Shown: positions 1 through 6,922, counted from the stretch's first letter. The stretch: 46,634 nt of DNA from Vibrio lentus (GCF_002875945.1 NZ_MCZK01000115.1:1-46634); one strand, 5' to 3'. Numbers and translations are program-made. Notes: generated by a model not told the origin, from the letters alone.

Positions 1-263
1 TGCCCGAAGGGTAACGCCCAATCGAAGCCCTTACCATGACACTGTGCTTCAAATCAGCCTTAAACCGTCATAATAAAAAAGCCGCCTATCAAGCCCTATA
101 AGGCATAAATCCACAAAGTGGCACCATGACAAAGCAATATAATCAAGCACAGAGCAAATGGGCGTACTGTGGTACTGAGAGCCGGTTTGACGACCGCTTG
201 CGGTCGAGCCTTTGGCTCAACCTCTTTTAGCGCAGAAACCCAAACGTACACAGCAATCACAAG
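1..263 (-). repeat. Leading-region module, copy C, distal half
   Basis: Non-coding. It aligns along its length with 44234-44500 (copy B): the same opening block, then an interrupted match, then twin hairpins at 191-218 (arms CGACCGC/GCGGTCG with a TT loop, immediately followed by GAGCC/GGCTC with a TTT loop). The proximal half of this copy is at 46300-46634, so the copy is complete only if the two window ends are joined. Reading on the minus strand it lies downstream of the terminator at 264-296 and leads, across the circle junction, toward the DUF3560 gene. Seen directly: repeat identity and hairpins. Inferred: promoter or leader function on the transferred strand. Confidence 0.85.
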
Positions 264-296
264 GAAAAAAAAATGCCTCTAGGATAAGAGGCATTT
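264..296 (-). terminator. Rho-independent terminator of the radC-like operon
   Basis: A perfect 10-bp stem (AAATGCCTCT/AGAGGCATTT, loop AGGATA) lies 19 bases past the end of the small coiled-coil gene. On the minus strand it is followed by an uninterrupted U-rich tract (the A-run at 265-273). It ends the minus-strand gene set 1639 to 316. A related but shorter stem (7 bp, 44503-44524) occupies the same place after the DUF3560 gene, so the terminator is part of the repeated unit. Confidence 0.85.
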
Positions 297-315
297 CAGA
301 AAACATATTTGAACA

Positions 316-567
316 TTAAACGTTGATATGACTACCAACCCAAAACGCGGCACCGGCTACCGTCGCAATCATCGCGAAGGCTGTTGCAATAATGAGGTTT
401 TTAAGGGAACTCACTTCATTACGAACCCCCAGGACCTCATTCCGAACCGCTTCGATCTTCTGATCGAGTTCTTTACGCGTATCATTTAACTGCTCTTGAG
501 TGGCAGCATGAGCGGTTAGGTTGATCAGCTCTTCAACGCTTAATGTGACTTTGCTTGATTCAGACAT
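316..567 (-). CDS. Small coiled-coil membrane-anchored protein
   Basis: Protein of 83 residues. Residues about 5-55 are charged and heptad-like (many Glu, Gln, Lys, Asn with spaced Leu/Val), consistent with a coiled coil. Residues about 58-77 form one transmembrane helix rich in Ala, Ile and Val, with a short C-terminal tail. The architecture is the same as the protein at 10087-10356. Such coiled-coil plus TM proteins (DUF1640-like) are common on plasmids and phages and have no firm function. The ATG at 567 has an AAGGTTT ribosome site 8 bases upstream. It is the last gene of a minus-strand operon with the RadC-like gene, 100 bases apart, and precedes a strong terminator. As a leading-region gene it would enter a recipient early. 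Confidence 0.75.
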   Translation of the reverse strand: MSESSKVTLSVEELINLTAHAATQEQLNDTRKELDQKIEAVRNEVLGVRNEVSSLKNLIIATAFAMIATVAGAAFWVGSHINV

Positions 568-670
568 AATAGAAACCTTATTTAATTGTCTTTAGTTTAC
601 TGCATTACGTTACCGAAGTCATTCACGCCAGAATAGGCGTGAATGAGAGACATTTTTCACTAACTAATGG

Positions 671-1156
671 TTATATCCAACCACGCTCCGCAAACGACAC
701 CACATCTTCAAAAGACACCACGAAGTGATCGAGTACTCGAATATCAACCAAGGCTAACGCGTCGGTCAGTCGTCGAGTAATACGTCGATCGGCTTGGCTG
801 GGTGTGGCATCACCGCTGGGATGGTTATGATAAAAAATGACCGCGCTTGCATTTGTGGCCAGTGACTCCTTGACCACTTCACGCGGGTAAACGGATGCGG
901 CGTCAATGGTGCCGTTAAACATCTCTTTTGTGCGTAAAACTCGATGCTGACTATCAAGAAAGATCACCCCAAACACTTCGCTTTCATTGGAGGCGAGTGA
1001 AGTCTGACAAAATGACTTCACCAATTCAGGGGAGTTGAGTGGCGTCTGCTCTGACACAAACAACTTAGATTTTAAAATGCTCGCGGCATGGTTCAAGATA
1101 TCTTTTTCTTCTACAGAGAAAAGGCTGTGATTAGAGTAGTTAGCAAGTACAGACAT
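671..1156 (-). CDS. radC: RadC-like JAMM/MPN+ domain protein
   Basis: Protein of 161 residues corresponding to the C-terminal MPN/JAB1 domain of RadC, without the N-terminal helix-hairpin-helix half found in chromosomal RadC (about 220 residues). The zinc-binding JAMM signature is intact: a Glu in ESEVFGV near residue 60, then [14 protein letters not shown] around residues 110-124. RadC-family proteins are common on plasmids, genomic islands and phages; the old DNA-repair assignment is not supported and the true role is unknown. A metalloprotease-like or nuclease-associated activity is possible. The ATG at 1156 has an AAGGGATCT ribosome site. It lies 51 bases after the 143-aa gene and is probably cotranscribed from the module at 1660-2085. 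Confidence 0.88.
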   Translation of the reverse strand: MSVLANYSNHSLFSVEEKDILNHAASILKSKLFVSEQTPLNSPELVKSFCQTSLASNESEVFGVIFLDSQHRVLRTKEMFNGTIDAASVYPREVVKESLATNASAVIFYHNHPSGDATPSQADRRITRRLTDALALVDIRVLDHFVVSFEDVVSFAERGWI

Positions 1157-1207
1157 AATAGATCCCTTTTAATATTTAAAGTCGTGATGGGCGGCGCTCA
1201 GTCCGTG

Positions 1208-1639
1208 TTATTGGCCATACAAGCTAGTCAGAAGGTCTTTCGCTATTTCTTGATGCTTAGCGGTCGTTTCAACGTTTCTCTCTTCTTTTTTCGCGTAGGC
1301 ATAATCTTCTCGCATCTGTTTCACAGTCGTCACTCGGTCACATACGCTAATGCTCACCCCTTTTCCTTTCTGGCTTTCCTCCAAGATCAAAGAATCGGTA
1401 TAACCAAACTCCTTAAGTAAAATCTCATGCACTTTGACCGCTCGAACGCTCGAATTAAAGTCAGTGGAATTCACCCAGATAAGTCCTTTTGAAACCGTAG
1501 CTGAAACAGTCGAACGAACTGCACGTTCAACGATCGGACTAGAGATATCATTTTTTGGTGAGCTTTCGTGCCCAGCGGCGAAACGCTGGTCGCTGAACAT
1601 CAATTTAGAGAGAGTTGGGCTTGAATGTCGTTGTGCCAT
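1208..1639 (-). CDS. Unknown leading-region protein with SPKND-type N-terminus
   Basis: Protein of 143 residues, not recognised. The first about 35 residues contain HESSPKNDIS, nearly identical to the start of the unrelated 127-aa protein at 43453-43836 and related to SGSSKNEFLKRF in the DUF3560 protein. The 5' coding DNA of this gene and of 43453-43836 is almost identical from the start codon to about 1545. The remaining body (GLIWVNSTDF..., a Lys/Glu-rich C-terminal helix) resembles neither. The ATG at 1639 has AAAGGAAA 10 bases upstream. It is the first gene after module copy A. No signal peptide or TM segment. Early expression in a recipient is inferred from position and orientation. Confidence 0.75.
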   Translation of the reverse strand: MAQRHSSPTLSKLMFSDQRFAAGHESSPKNDISSPIVERAVRSTVSATVSKGLIWVNSTDFNSSVRAVKVHEILLKEFGYTDSLILEESQKGKGVSISVCDRVTTVKQMREDYAYAKKEERNVETTAKHQEIAKDLLTSLYGQ

Positions 1640-1659
1640 GAGGAGTTTCCTTTCTGTTT

Positions 1660-2085
1660 GAGTATCACTTTTATGGAGCCGCTTGGCTGTCCCTACCTCA
1701 AACAGGGTTCTTCTCTGCAGGGGCGCGAAGCGTTCATTTACCCTTGCAGAGAAGGTTCTGATTTAGGAGGGTTAACAGCCTGCGAGCCCCATAAAATGAT
1801 GCGAGTCGAAAGGAAAATCGGCACATAAGGCAACAAGCCCTTACTCGAACTTAATGGATGTCAGTGAAAGGAGTGAGGAGGCACGACAAGCGGCAACGAG
1901 GAAGAATGACGAGGCGCAGGCGTTCAGGATTGCAGCGATATCCTTTTAGATAGGGACTGTAGAGAGGCACATTCTGGGGCGGCACGCAGTGACTCATCAG
2001 GGTGATGCCACTCTTAGGCCATAGGTGAAAGATACAAGCGAAAAGCCTTGCCCGAAGGGTAACGCCCAAGGCAGGGCTTAATTGT
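1660..2085 (-). repeat. Leading-region module, copy A (putative ssDNA promoter/leader)
   Basis: Long non-coding repeat directly upstream of the 143-aa gene. The core 1920-2024 is 105 bp and matches copies at 44106-44210 and 46511-46615 with no gaps and two to four differences in any pair. Hairpin at 1711-1753: arms of 13 nt (12 Watson-Crick pairs plus one G.T) around a 17-nt loop. The other copies keep the loop but have different, still complementary, stems. A second stem (GCCTTG/CAAGGC) encloses the block at 2043-2072. Homology to the other copies stops near 2085, so this copy lacks the twin-hairpin half. A single-stranded promoter or structured 5' leader is inferred. Confidence 0.85.
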
Positions 2086-2132
2086 TCTAGGGAGAGACTA
2101 ACTCTCCTATCCCCCAAGATCATTCATATCCT

Positions 2133-2375
2133 TTAAACTAGCTCTTTATTTTCATCCTGGGACGATGAACCATCAACTAATTCAATGATTTTCTACAACT
2201 CATCGCTCTTAATCGAACCGTTATAATTGGCCTATACCATAGCGAGTACCATTTGATAAAGCACATCAGTTCTTAATGTGCCGGCACGGCTACCAGACTA
2301 TTCATATCGTTTACACATTTCCATATCAACGCTTTTACTGGCATTGAATCGAACTTGGATAGGAAAATCATTCAT
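2133..2375 (-). pseudogene. Small ParG-like partition protein remnant with three in-frame TAG codons
   Basis: Reading leftward from the ATG at 2375 to a TAA at 2133-2135 gives 81 codons in one frame, interrupted only by three amber codons at 2298-2300, 2232-2234 and 2193-2195. With Gln at those positions the product would be about 80 residues beginning MNDFPIQVRFNASKSVD, the size and strand-then-helix start of small ribbon-helix-helix centromere-binding proteins. The ATG overlaps the stop of a ParA-like C-terminal fragment (2368-2466), the usual coupling of type Ib par operons. Each amber differs from a CAG Gln codon by one C-to-T change. Most likely a decayed second partition locus; the ribbon-helix-helix assignment is inference. 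Confidence 0.5.
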
Positions 2376-2466
2376 GATTAGCATCAACATTGATGTATTC
2401 AGCTAAACATTTAGCAATTTCGCCGTAAACACTCGTCCGGTAAGAAATCACCAAAATACGTTGTAG
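2368..2466 (-). pseudogene. ParA C-terminal fragment (decayed partition ATPase)
   Basis: The frame ending at the TGA at 2368-2370 reads ...VYGEIAKCLAEYINVDANHE. The AEYIN-D stretch corresponds to AEYINIDA at the C-terminus of the intact ParA at 5665-6462. The DNA matches too: 21 of 23 bases agree between 2380-2402 and the equivalent place near 5707-5729. A TGA at 2467-2469 interrupts the frame upstream, and no Walker motif remains. It looks like the tail of a second ParA, coupled by overlapping codons to the amber-interrupted small gene. The upstream boundary is uncertain. Confidence 0.4.
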
Positions 2467-2540
2467 TCATATATCGATACTAACTCTGAAGAATAGACAC
2501 ATAATCCTTCCATACCCGCGTAAGGTTTGTGCTAGTCCAA

Positions 2541-2554
2541 TTTTGCATGCAAAA
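2541..2554. promoter_or_regulatory. 14-bp palindrome, candidate parS/ParB site 1
   Basis: Perfect palindrome TTTTGCATGCAAAA. Identical copies occur at 2655-2668 and 6553-6566 and I found no others in the window. The three bracket the partition operon (2745-6462). The ParB here has KorB/ParB-type architecture, and such proteins bind 13-16 bp palindromes, so these are the best parS candidates. Binding is inferred from position and symmetry only. Confidence 0.55.
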
Positions 2555-2654
2555 GTCACAATGCGAAATTGAAAGTCACTCTCCACGCGTCCAATGACCT
2601 TTGAGTTAGGCCTAACAGAAGTATTCTCATACTCTCTAAATTAATCATGAGCAA

Positions 2655-2668
2655 TTTTGCATGCAAAA
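2655..2668. promoter_or_regulatory. 14-bp palindrome, candidate parS/ParB site 2
   Basis: Second exact copy of TTTTGCATGCAAAA, extended to a 16-bp palindrome by flanking A and T (2654-2669). It lies 101 bases from site 1, in a stretch with no gene (2470-2744), just beyond the 3' end of the partition operon. Apart from these two palindromes I see no coding signal in 2470-2744. Confidence 0.55.
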
Positions 2669-2744
2669 TCGAGTGTCGCTTTAAAGCTCTTTGAGTTTGA
2701 TAGAAAAGAACGTTAAAAGAAGTAAAGAAGGGATATCGCTCAAA

Positions 2745-3458
2745 TCAATCTTGAACAATCTTAAATTCAGATCGTTTAACTTTTGCATCAATGGCCCGAT
2801 TATATTTTTCAAGACGCTCTATTTGCCCCTTGTATCTTTCATCGACTGTACCTACAAAAGCCGCATCGAGCTTTGAAGTCAGATCAGCTAGTCTCGCTTC
2901 AGGTTTATTTATTAACTCTCCAGAATACGTCCAGGCACCGAGAACCCAAGTAATCACACGTTCTTCTAGCTCTCGTTTAAGAGTATCAACATTGTAATCT
3001 CTCATTCGTCGAAAATGCTCTTCATCATGAGTTACCACACCACTGGAATCCTCAACATCTAAATCGTTGAAACTAAGCGTGTAACCGATTCGTAAGTCAT
3101 TCAACATACATAATAGGTAGAAGTGATTTCTAGAAAAAGTCGTGAGAGGGTACGAGCCTGAGCCTTTAATGTATGCAATAGAAAGCTTCTTAGCTAAAGC
3201 CTGTCTAGCGTCTTTAGCTCGTTTTCTTTCTTGCTCGTCTCTAAGTCGTTTCTCTTTAAGGTGAGTGAATTTATATTTAACACTATCCAGGGCTTCTCTA
3301 GCTTTTTCGATAGCTTCAACTTCTTCATCACTAAACAGCGACTTAGTATTTCGGTCTCCTAAAAGCTCCTTAGCTAAACCATTACTTAAACGCGTGAGCG
3401 CGGTTTGCTTTTTCTTGGCCTTATCTGAATCCCAATATTTAAATAGTTCTTCATCCAT
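2745..3458 (-). CDS. Unknown coiled-coil protein, last gene of the par operon
   Basis: Protein of 237 residues, not recognised. Residues about 45-90 are highly charged (EEVEAIEKAREALDSVKYK... then Lys/Arg-rich), typical of an extended helix or coiled coil. The middle (residues 95-160) is more globular with an acidic stretch, and the C-terminus is again helical and charged. No signal peptide, TM segment or catalytic motif. The ATG at 3458 follows an AAGGGATTT ribosome site. It sits 22 bases after the 123-aa gene and is the last of six minus-strand genes starting at parA, all abutting or overlapping, so it is probably cotranscribed. A role in plasmid maintenance or replication is suggested by context only. 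Confidence 0.7.
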   Translation of the reverse strand: MDEELFKYWDSDKAKKKQTALTRLSNGLAKELLGDRNTKSLFSDEEVEAIEKAREALDSVKYKFTHLKEKRLRDEQERKRAKDARQALAKKLSIAYIKGSGSYPLTTFSRNHFYLLCMLNDLRIGYTLSFNDLDVEDSSGVVTHDEEHFRRMRDYNVDTLKRELEERVITWVLGAWTYSGELINKPEARLADLTSKLDAAFVGTVDERYKGQIERLEKYNRAIDAKVKRSEFKIVQD

Positions 3459-3480
3459 AATAAATCCCTTGAATCTGTAC

Positions 3481-3852
3481 TTATCTGAAAACGCTTAACC
3501 CTTTTGTAGACATACGCCAAAAAATCTTTGCCGTATTTCTTTGATAGTTATCACCAATAACAACCTGGCCATCTTTGTCCAACACTCTGCGCTCAATAAA
3601 ACCCGCATCGAGTAGGAGATAGAGCACCTTATGAGAGTTACTAAGACTCGGTACATTCAGTAGTTGTTCTTTAAGCGAATTAGCCTCATAGAAACAGGTT
3701 TCATCATCTGATTTCAATCGTTCAACCTTGCCATTATCCAAGTCTAGATGACAAAGATTCATGATCGTTAAAAGCTGAAAGCAAAGCGATTGTCTAGGCA
3801 ATTGAGAGAGCTCATGTAAGTGCTTAATTCTTTGTTCATATGAAAAACTCAT
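3481..3852 (-). CDS. Unknown small protein, possibly winged-helix
   Basis: Protein of 123 residues. The central part (SLKEQLLNVPSLSNSHKVLYLLLDAGFIERRVLDKDGQVVIGDNYQ, about residues 55-105) has the pattern of a winged helix: helix, turn, a helix ending LLLDAGFIERR, then a beta-hairpin wing around DKDGQVV. A DNA-binding role is therefore plausible but unproved. The ATG at 3852 overlaps the stop of the preceding gene by 4 bases, a sign of translational coupling. Fifth gene of the parAB operon. I know no named family for it. Confidence 0.65.
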   Translation of the reverse strand: MSFSYEQRIKHLHELSQLPRQSLCFQLLTIMNLCHLDLDNGKVERLKSDDETCFYEANSLKEQLLNVPSLSNSHKVLYLLLDAGFIERRVLDKDGQVVIGDNYQRNTAKIFWRMSTKGLSVFR

Positions 3853-4313
3853 GACGGATTCTCTTGTTTTTGTTTTTTGATGTCATTCACTGCATTGACG
3901 CAAACCTTAAGCCACTGAAAACCTAATTCACCTTCTAGGTTAGCAGGGAGGCTTTGACTCAGAGCCTCATAACTTGGTGTATCACCACCAAACTCACGAA
4001 CGTAAAAGGCCAACATTACAAACCATTCACTGTTTTTCGTAGGAGTCCAGTTTCTAGCCATAAGGCAATAGTATGCAGATTTAGCGATCCATTGGGGAAG
4101 GTGCTTATATTTTTGAGGTTGGTAAACACGATTGCGCAACCAATCCGCGCTCATTGATTCTTTATCAGTGAGCGATTTGGATTTAGCCATTTCAAACAGC
4201 ATACGAGCGCTAAGTTCGCGGTCTTCGCGTTGCTCTTCAACGGTGTTAAAAAACGCCACAACTAATGTACGGTATTCATCTTTAAGAGTTTCATTGTAGT
4301 TATTCGTATTCAT
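3849..4313 (-). CDS. Unknown protein of the par operon
   Basis: Start chosen at the ATG at 4313, which has AAGAGAAC 4 bases upstream and overlaps the end of the preceding gene by 14 bases. A longer frame would need a TTG at 4343 lying well inside that gene. The product is 154 residues, hydrophilic and mainly helical, with a Trp-rich middle (DWLRNRVYQPQKYKHLPQW, then ARNWTPTKNSEW) and no TM segment or catalytic motif. Its size and Trp/Leu pattern (PQWIAKSAYY here, PQWACRATFDLL upstream) resemble the 134-aa gene before it, so the two may be distant paralogues. Function unknown. Confidence 0.65.
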   Translation of the reverse strand: MNTNNYNETLKDEYRTLVVAFFNTVEEQREDRELSARMLFEMAKSKSLTDKESMSADWLRNRVYQPQKYKHLPQWIAKSAYYCLMARNWTPTKNSEWFVMLAFYVREFGGDTPSYEALSQSLPANLEGELGFQWLKVCVNAVNDIKKQKQENPS

Positions 4314-4704
4314 CTGAGTTCTCTTTTTGTGCTTGCTTGGCAAGTTCTAACCACTCGCCTAATAACGCTTTCCAACTTTCACTGATTGGGTAGTCATTCA
4401 AGAGGAGAAAGCGAGCTGCAATAGCTTTTTCAATATCAGTATTTGGCAACCAATCAAGTTCAATCAACAAATCAAAAGTGGCCCTACAAGCCCATTGAGG
4501 AGCACGACTTTCAATAACCCAAGCTTTCATTACTTCACCTGGGGGTGGGGGCCTATGAGCAACATAGGCCCGTTCAACCGCTCTAGTCGTTATTTGTTCA
4601 ATGGCTTGAGTAGCACTGCCTTCAAAGTTTAGTGAGTACAACTTAATTAGGTTGGCTCGATGTGTATTCACGACTCGAGCCAGCTTCTTTTTATTAGTGG
4701 CCAT
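4300..4704 (-). CDS. Unknown protein directly after parB
   Basis: Protein of 134 residues. It begins with a basic stretch (ATNKKKLARVV), contains a Pro run (RPPPPGE near residue 53) and a segment APQWACRATFDLLIELDWLP that resembles PQWIAKSAYYCLMARNWTP in the following gene. Mostly helical and soluble. The ATG at 4704 overlaps the end of parB by 11 bases, so it is probably translationally coupled. Third gene of the par operon. Not a family I recognise. It could be a partition accessory or a replication-control protein, but nothing in the sequence decides this. Confidence 0.65.
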   Translation of the reverse strand: MATNKKKLARVVNTHRANLIKLYSLNFEGSATQAIEQITTRAVERAYVAHRPPPPGEVMKAWVIESRAPQWACRATFDLLIELDWLPNTDIEKAIAARFLLLNDYPISESWKALLGEWLELAKQAQKENSDEYE

Positions 4705-5668
4705 GTTCTATCAAGTGATACCCAATCACTGAGATATCTCTGGCTGGTACAGTCAATTTCCCTGGACTAGCATCAAGTACAATAACGATTTGGCCACTTT
4801 CAGCTTGGCCATTGAGATCAATGAAGCCTTGCTCCCCCTCAAACGATATTCTTATTCCATTATTTTGCGGGGTAGGGGTAGCACCAGATACTTTCGTTTG
4901 AGTGACTTCATTTAAAGGCGCCTCATTCGTAACTTCTTGATGTTCAGGGGAGGGTTGTTCTTCATCAACTGGTTTTGATTTAGCCTCTTTCTTAGAAGCC
5001 TTTAAGCTTTTTACGAGCTCTTTAGCTTCTTTACGTGAAACAGGGGATTCAAGAAGTTTCTTTGTTTCTGCCTCACTGAGTTCTCCTGCAATACGTAGAG
5101 AGTTGACGGTATCAACATCACGGATAATGCCATTGTGATAAGCAAGCTCAATATAAGGAGGGCATTGAGCCGCCTTTCGAAAAGCGCTAATACGAGATTC
5201 AGACAAGCTCACAACATTGGCTAGATCTTTGTTCTCAACAATCCCTTGCTCTTCCATTATCAGCTCTAAAGCGCGGCCCGTTTCAAAAGGAGTAAGGTCG
5301 TTTCTATGAAGGTTTTCTGATAGTTGCGCTAACACGGTTCCCGCGTCACGCACCAAACATTCTACGTGAGTAATTTTGTCACTCAGGTTGGCCGCTCTCC
5401 AACGACGCTCACCCACTTGTATTTTGTAGCCACGAATATCTTTGTGAGTCACAACGATGGGTTGAAGCTGGCCGATATCGTCCATGTTTTTAGACAGTTC
5501 GGCAATGTACTCTTCATCAAAGAATTTGCGTACCTGTTCAGATGAATAGATGTCCTCTTTAGGGATCAGAACAACGCTCTCACCAGGCTTTACTTCGTTG
5601 ATCTCTTCATCGAGCAACGATTTGGACTTGTTTTTCATTAAGGCTTTAAAGTCTTTTTTATTACTCAT
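4694..5668 (-). CDS. parB: ParB-family centromere-binding protein (KorB-like)
   Basis: Protein of 324 residues. The N-terminal Lys-rich segment is followed by the ParB/Srx-like domain (about residues 32-110: VRKFFDEEYIAELSKNMDDIGQLQPIVV, then VGERRWRAANLS, where the conserved GERR is intact). Next comes the helix-turn-helix DNA-binding region (about 145-170, KDLANVVSLSESRISAFRKAAQ), an acidic/Lys-rich linker (about 215-260), and a C-terminal beta-rich domain (GQIVIVLDASPGKLTVPARD) resembling the SH3-like dimerisation domain of KorB. It would bind palindromic centromere sites and work with the adjacent ParA. It overlaps parA by 4 bases (ATGA). The perfect 14-bp palindromes at 2541, 2655 and 6553 are candidate targets. 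Confidence 0.9.
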   Translation of the reverse strand: MSNKKDFKALMKNKSKSLLDEEINEVKPGESVVLIPKEDIYSSEQVRKFFDEEYIAELSKNMDDIGQLQPIVVTHKDIRGYKIQVGERRWRAANLSDKITHVECLVRDAGTVLAQLSENLHRNDLTPFETGRALELIMEEQGIVENKDLANVVSLSESRISAFRKAAQCPPYIELAYHNGIIRDVDTVNSLRIAGELSEAETKKLLESPVSRKEAKELVKSLKASKKEAKSKPVDEEQPSPEHQEVTNEAPLNEVTQTKVSGATPTPQNNGIRISFEGEQGFIDLNGQAESGQIVIVLDASPGKLTVPARDISVIGYHLIEHGH

Positions 5669-6462
5669 GACAACGCCTCCGCTTTCAACTCAAACTCTTG
5701 CATCAAAGCATCGATATTGATGTATTCAGCTTTCTTCGCGTCATACTCAATAATGCTTTGCTTGAACGCTGAGGCTTCTGAAACTCTAGTTGTATGGATC
5801 ACCTGAGTCTTGAATACCAGGTCGCCATAATCCTCAGATAACTTAGTAGCGAAGTAATCTTGCAATTGAGTTGGGACTTTTTTCACCATGTTTAGGTACA
5901 TACCTAATACAGATACATCCAAACCATAAGTGTTTTTGATACGCGCTACAGACTTAAGAATTTTCGATACACCTTGAAAACTGTCTTCTTCTGCTGTGGT
6001 AGGAATTAATAAACCATCACACGCGATAAGGGCCGAGTATTGCAGGTTTCCAACAGAAGGGGCGGTATCGATAAATACGTAGTCGTATTGTTCAGACAAT
6101 TTATTGATGTTGTCAGCAAAGAAGCCAATTTCATCGTTTGTACAGTTGTTAAGACTGCTGATGTTGAAAGTAGCACCAAAGATATGAAGATTAGAATTGA
6201 GTTCGACAGGCTTACCATAGAACTCTTCATCGAAGAATGAAATGACATTAGCCTCACCGACTTTTCGAGTGATAGAGGCGGGTTTCGCTTTACTCTCATC
6301 ATCTTGATCAAAATACTTATCCGTCAAATTACATTGCGGGTCCATATCTACAACCAACACTTTTTTATTGCGCACATGAGAAAAGTAGTAAGCTAAATTC
6401 ACAACAGAAGTCGTTTTACCGACTCCACCTTTTTCATTACCGATTGCGACGATTTTACCCAT
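5665..6462 (-). CDS. parA: ParA/Soj-type partition ATPase
   Basis: Protein of 265 residues. The deviant Walker A motif KGGVGKTT is at residues 11-18, with the signature Lys at 11. VVDMDPQCN (Walker A') is near residues 37-45, and DYVFIDTAPS (Walker B) lies around 128-137. The length and lack of an N-terminal DNA-binding domain place it with the type Ib/Soj group. It forms a nucleotide-dependent gradient on the nucleoid that segregates ParB-bound plasmids. The ATG at 6462 has AAAGGAGT 7 bases upstream. A good promoter and two palindromes lie upstream, suggesting autoregulation. It is the first of six genes in the operon. Confidence 0.93.
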   Translation of the reverse strand: MGKIVAIGNEKGGVGKTTSVVNLAYYFSHVRNKKVLVVDMDPQCNLTDKYFDQDDESKAKPASITRKVGEANVISFFDEEFYGKPVELNSNLHIFGATFNISSLNNCTNDEIGFFADNINKLSEQYDYVFIDTAPSVGNLQYSALIACDGLLIPTTAEEDSFQGVSKILKSVARIKNTYGLDVSVLGMYLNMVKKVPTQLQDYFATKLSEDYGDLVFKTQVIHTTRVSEASAFKQSIIEYDAKKAEYINIDALMQEFELKAEALS

Positions 6463-6482
6463 TGTATTACTCCTTTGAGACT

Positions 6483-6494
6483 GGCGTTAACGCC
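6483..6494. promoter_or_regulatory. Palindromic operator candidate in the parA leader
   Basis: Perfect 12-bp palindrome GGCGTTAACGCC between the -10 hexamer and the parA ribosome site. It overlaps the expected transcript start, a typical autorepression position. I saw no second copy in the window. The binding protein is unknown; ParA, ParB or a host factor is possible. Confidence 0.4.
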
Positions 6495-6508
6495 TGATTA
6501 CAAGGTTC

Positions 6509-6537
6509 ATACTACGGATAACGACATAAAAAGTCAA
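6509..6537 (-). promoter_or_regulatory. Promoter of the parAB operon
   Basis: On the minus strand: TTGACT (6532-6537), a 17-base spacer, TAGTAT (6509-6514). That is 5/6 and 4/6 matches to the sigma-70 hexamers at ideal spacing, 46 bases before the parA start. The 14-bp palindrome at 6553-6566 lies 15 bases upstream of the -35, and a 12-bp palindrome lies downstream. Confidence 0.7.
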
Positions 6538-6552
6538 TAAGAAAAAACAGGA

Positions 6553-6566
6553 TTTTGCATGCAAAA
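6553..6566. promoter_or_regulatory. 14-bp palindrome, candidate parS/ParB site 3 or operator
   Basis: Third exact copy of TTTTGCATGCAAAA, just upstream of the parA -35 hexamer. It may be both a ParB-binding site and an operator for par autoregulation. The neighbouring TTATACACA at 6582-6590 matches a DnaA box, but a single box here is weak evidence for an origin. Confidence 0.55.
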
Positions 6567-6644
6567 GTGAACGGTTATAATTTATACACAATTTCAGGGG
6601 ATAACTAGCGGATAACTGCTTGCTTTCTGGTATATCTTACTAAA

Positions 6645-6842
6645 TCAACATTCTCGTTCTTGTTTAACTTTTTTCTCTTTTAGTTTGGCCAGGGTAATTC
6701 TTGAGAGATACCTACCAACCAACACAACGAAAATCAGGCTCGGTATCCCTACCATTGCTCCATAGTTATGAAAAAGGTCGACAAGACCAAACCAAACTAA
6801 CGTAACAATCCCAACTAAAGCCAAAAATTTTAATACAGGCAT
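6645..6842 (-). CDS. Small two-TM membrane protein
   Basis: Start taken at the ATG at 6842, which has GGAG 8 bases upstream; a GTG at 6854 would put that ribosome site inside the gene. The product is 65 residues: helix one about residues 4-22 (LKFLALVGIVTLVWFGLV), a short loop, helix two about 30-46 (MVGIPSLIFVVLVGRYL), then a Lys/Glu-rich cytoplasmic tail. No known family. First of a run of small orphan genes between the par and recombinase regions, each with its own ribosome site and narrow gaps. Confidence 0.6.
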   Translation of the reverse strand: MPVLKFLALVGIVTLVWFGLVDLFHNYGAMVGIPSLIFVVLVGRYLSRITLAKLKEKKVKQEREC

Positions 6843-6853
6843 AGATTTCTCCA

Positions 6854-6922
6854 CTAATCGATTACTGGTAATGCACTAATTTTATTCAATAAGTCTAAAT
6901 CATCATTAGAAAAATCATTCAT
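6854..6922 (-). CDS. Very short acidic ORF (22 aa)
   Basis: The ATG at 6922 overlaps the TGA of the preceding 97-aa gene (bases ATGAATGA), and the frame runs MNDFSNDDLDLLNKISALPVID to a TAG at 6854. There is no separate ribosome site, so expression would depend on coupling. It could equally be a leader before the two-TM gene, whose GGAG starts at the stop codon. Only context supports it. Confidence 0.3.
   Translation of the reverse strand: MNDFSNDDLDLLNKISALPVID

Noticed and set aside
1088..1420. Plus-strand frames opposite the RadC-like and 143-aa genes
   Set aside because: They are antisense shadows of well-supported genes and lack ribosome sites.
1851..2123. Open frame through module copy A (and the matching frame at 44031-44255)
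   Set aside because: The frame overlaps the 105-bp core, shows no ribosome site, and the core is conserved at all codon positions rather than mainly at first and second. Structure, not protein, explains it.
6582..6590. TTATACACA as a DnaA box and origin near parA
   Set aside because: A single box without iterons or a nearby rep gene. The position fits the parA upstream region, and the rep-linked region at 12.3-13.4 kb is a better origin candidate.
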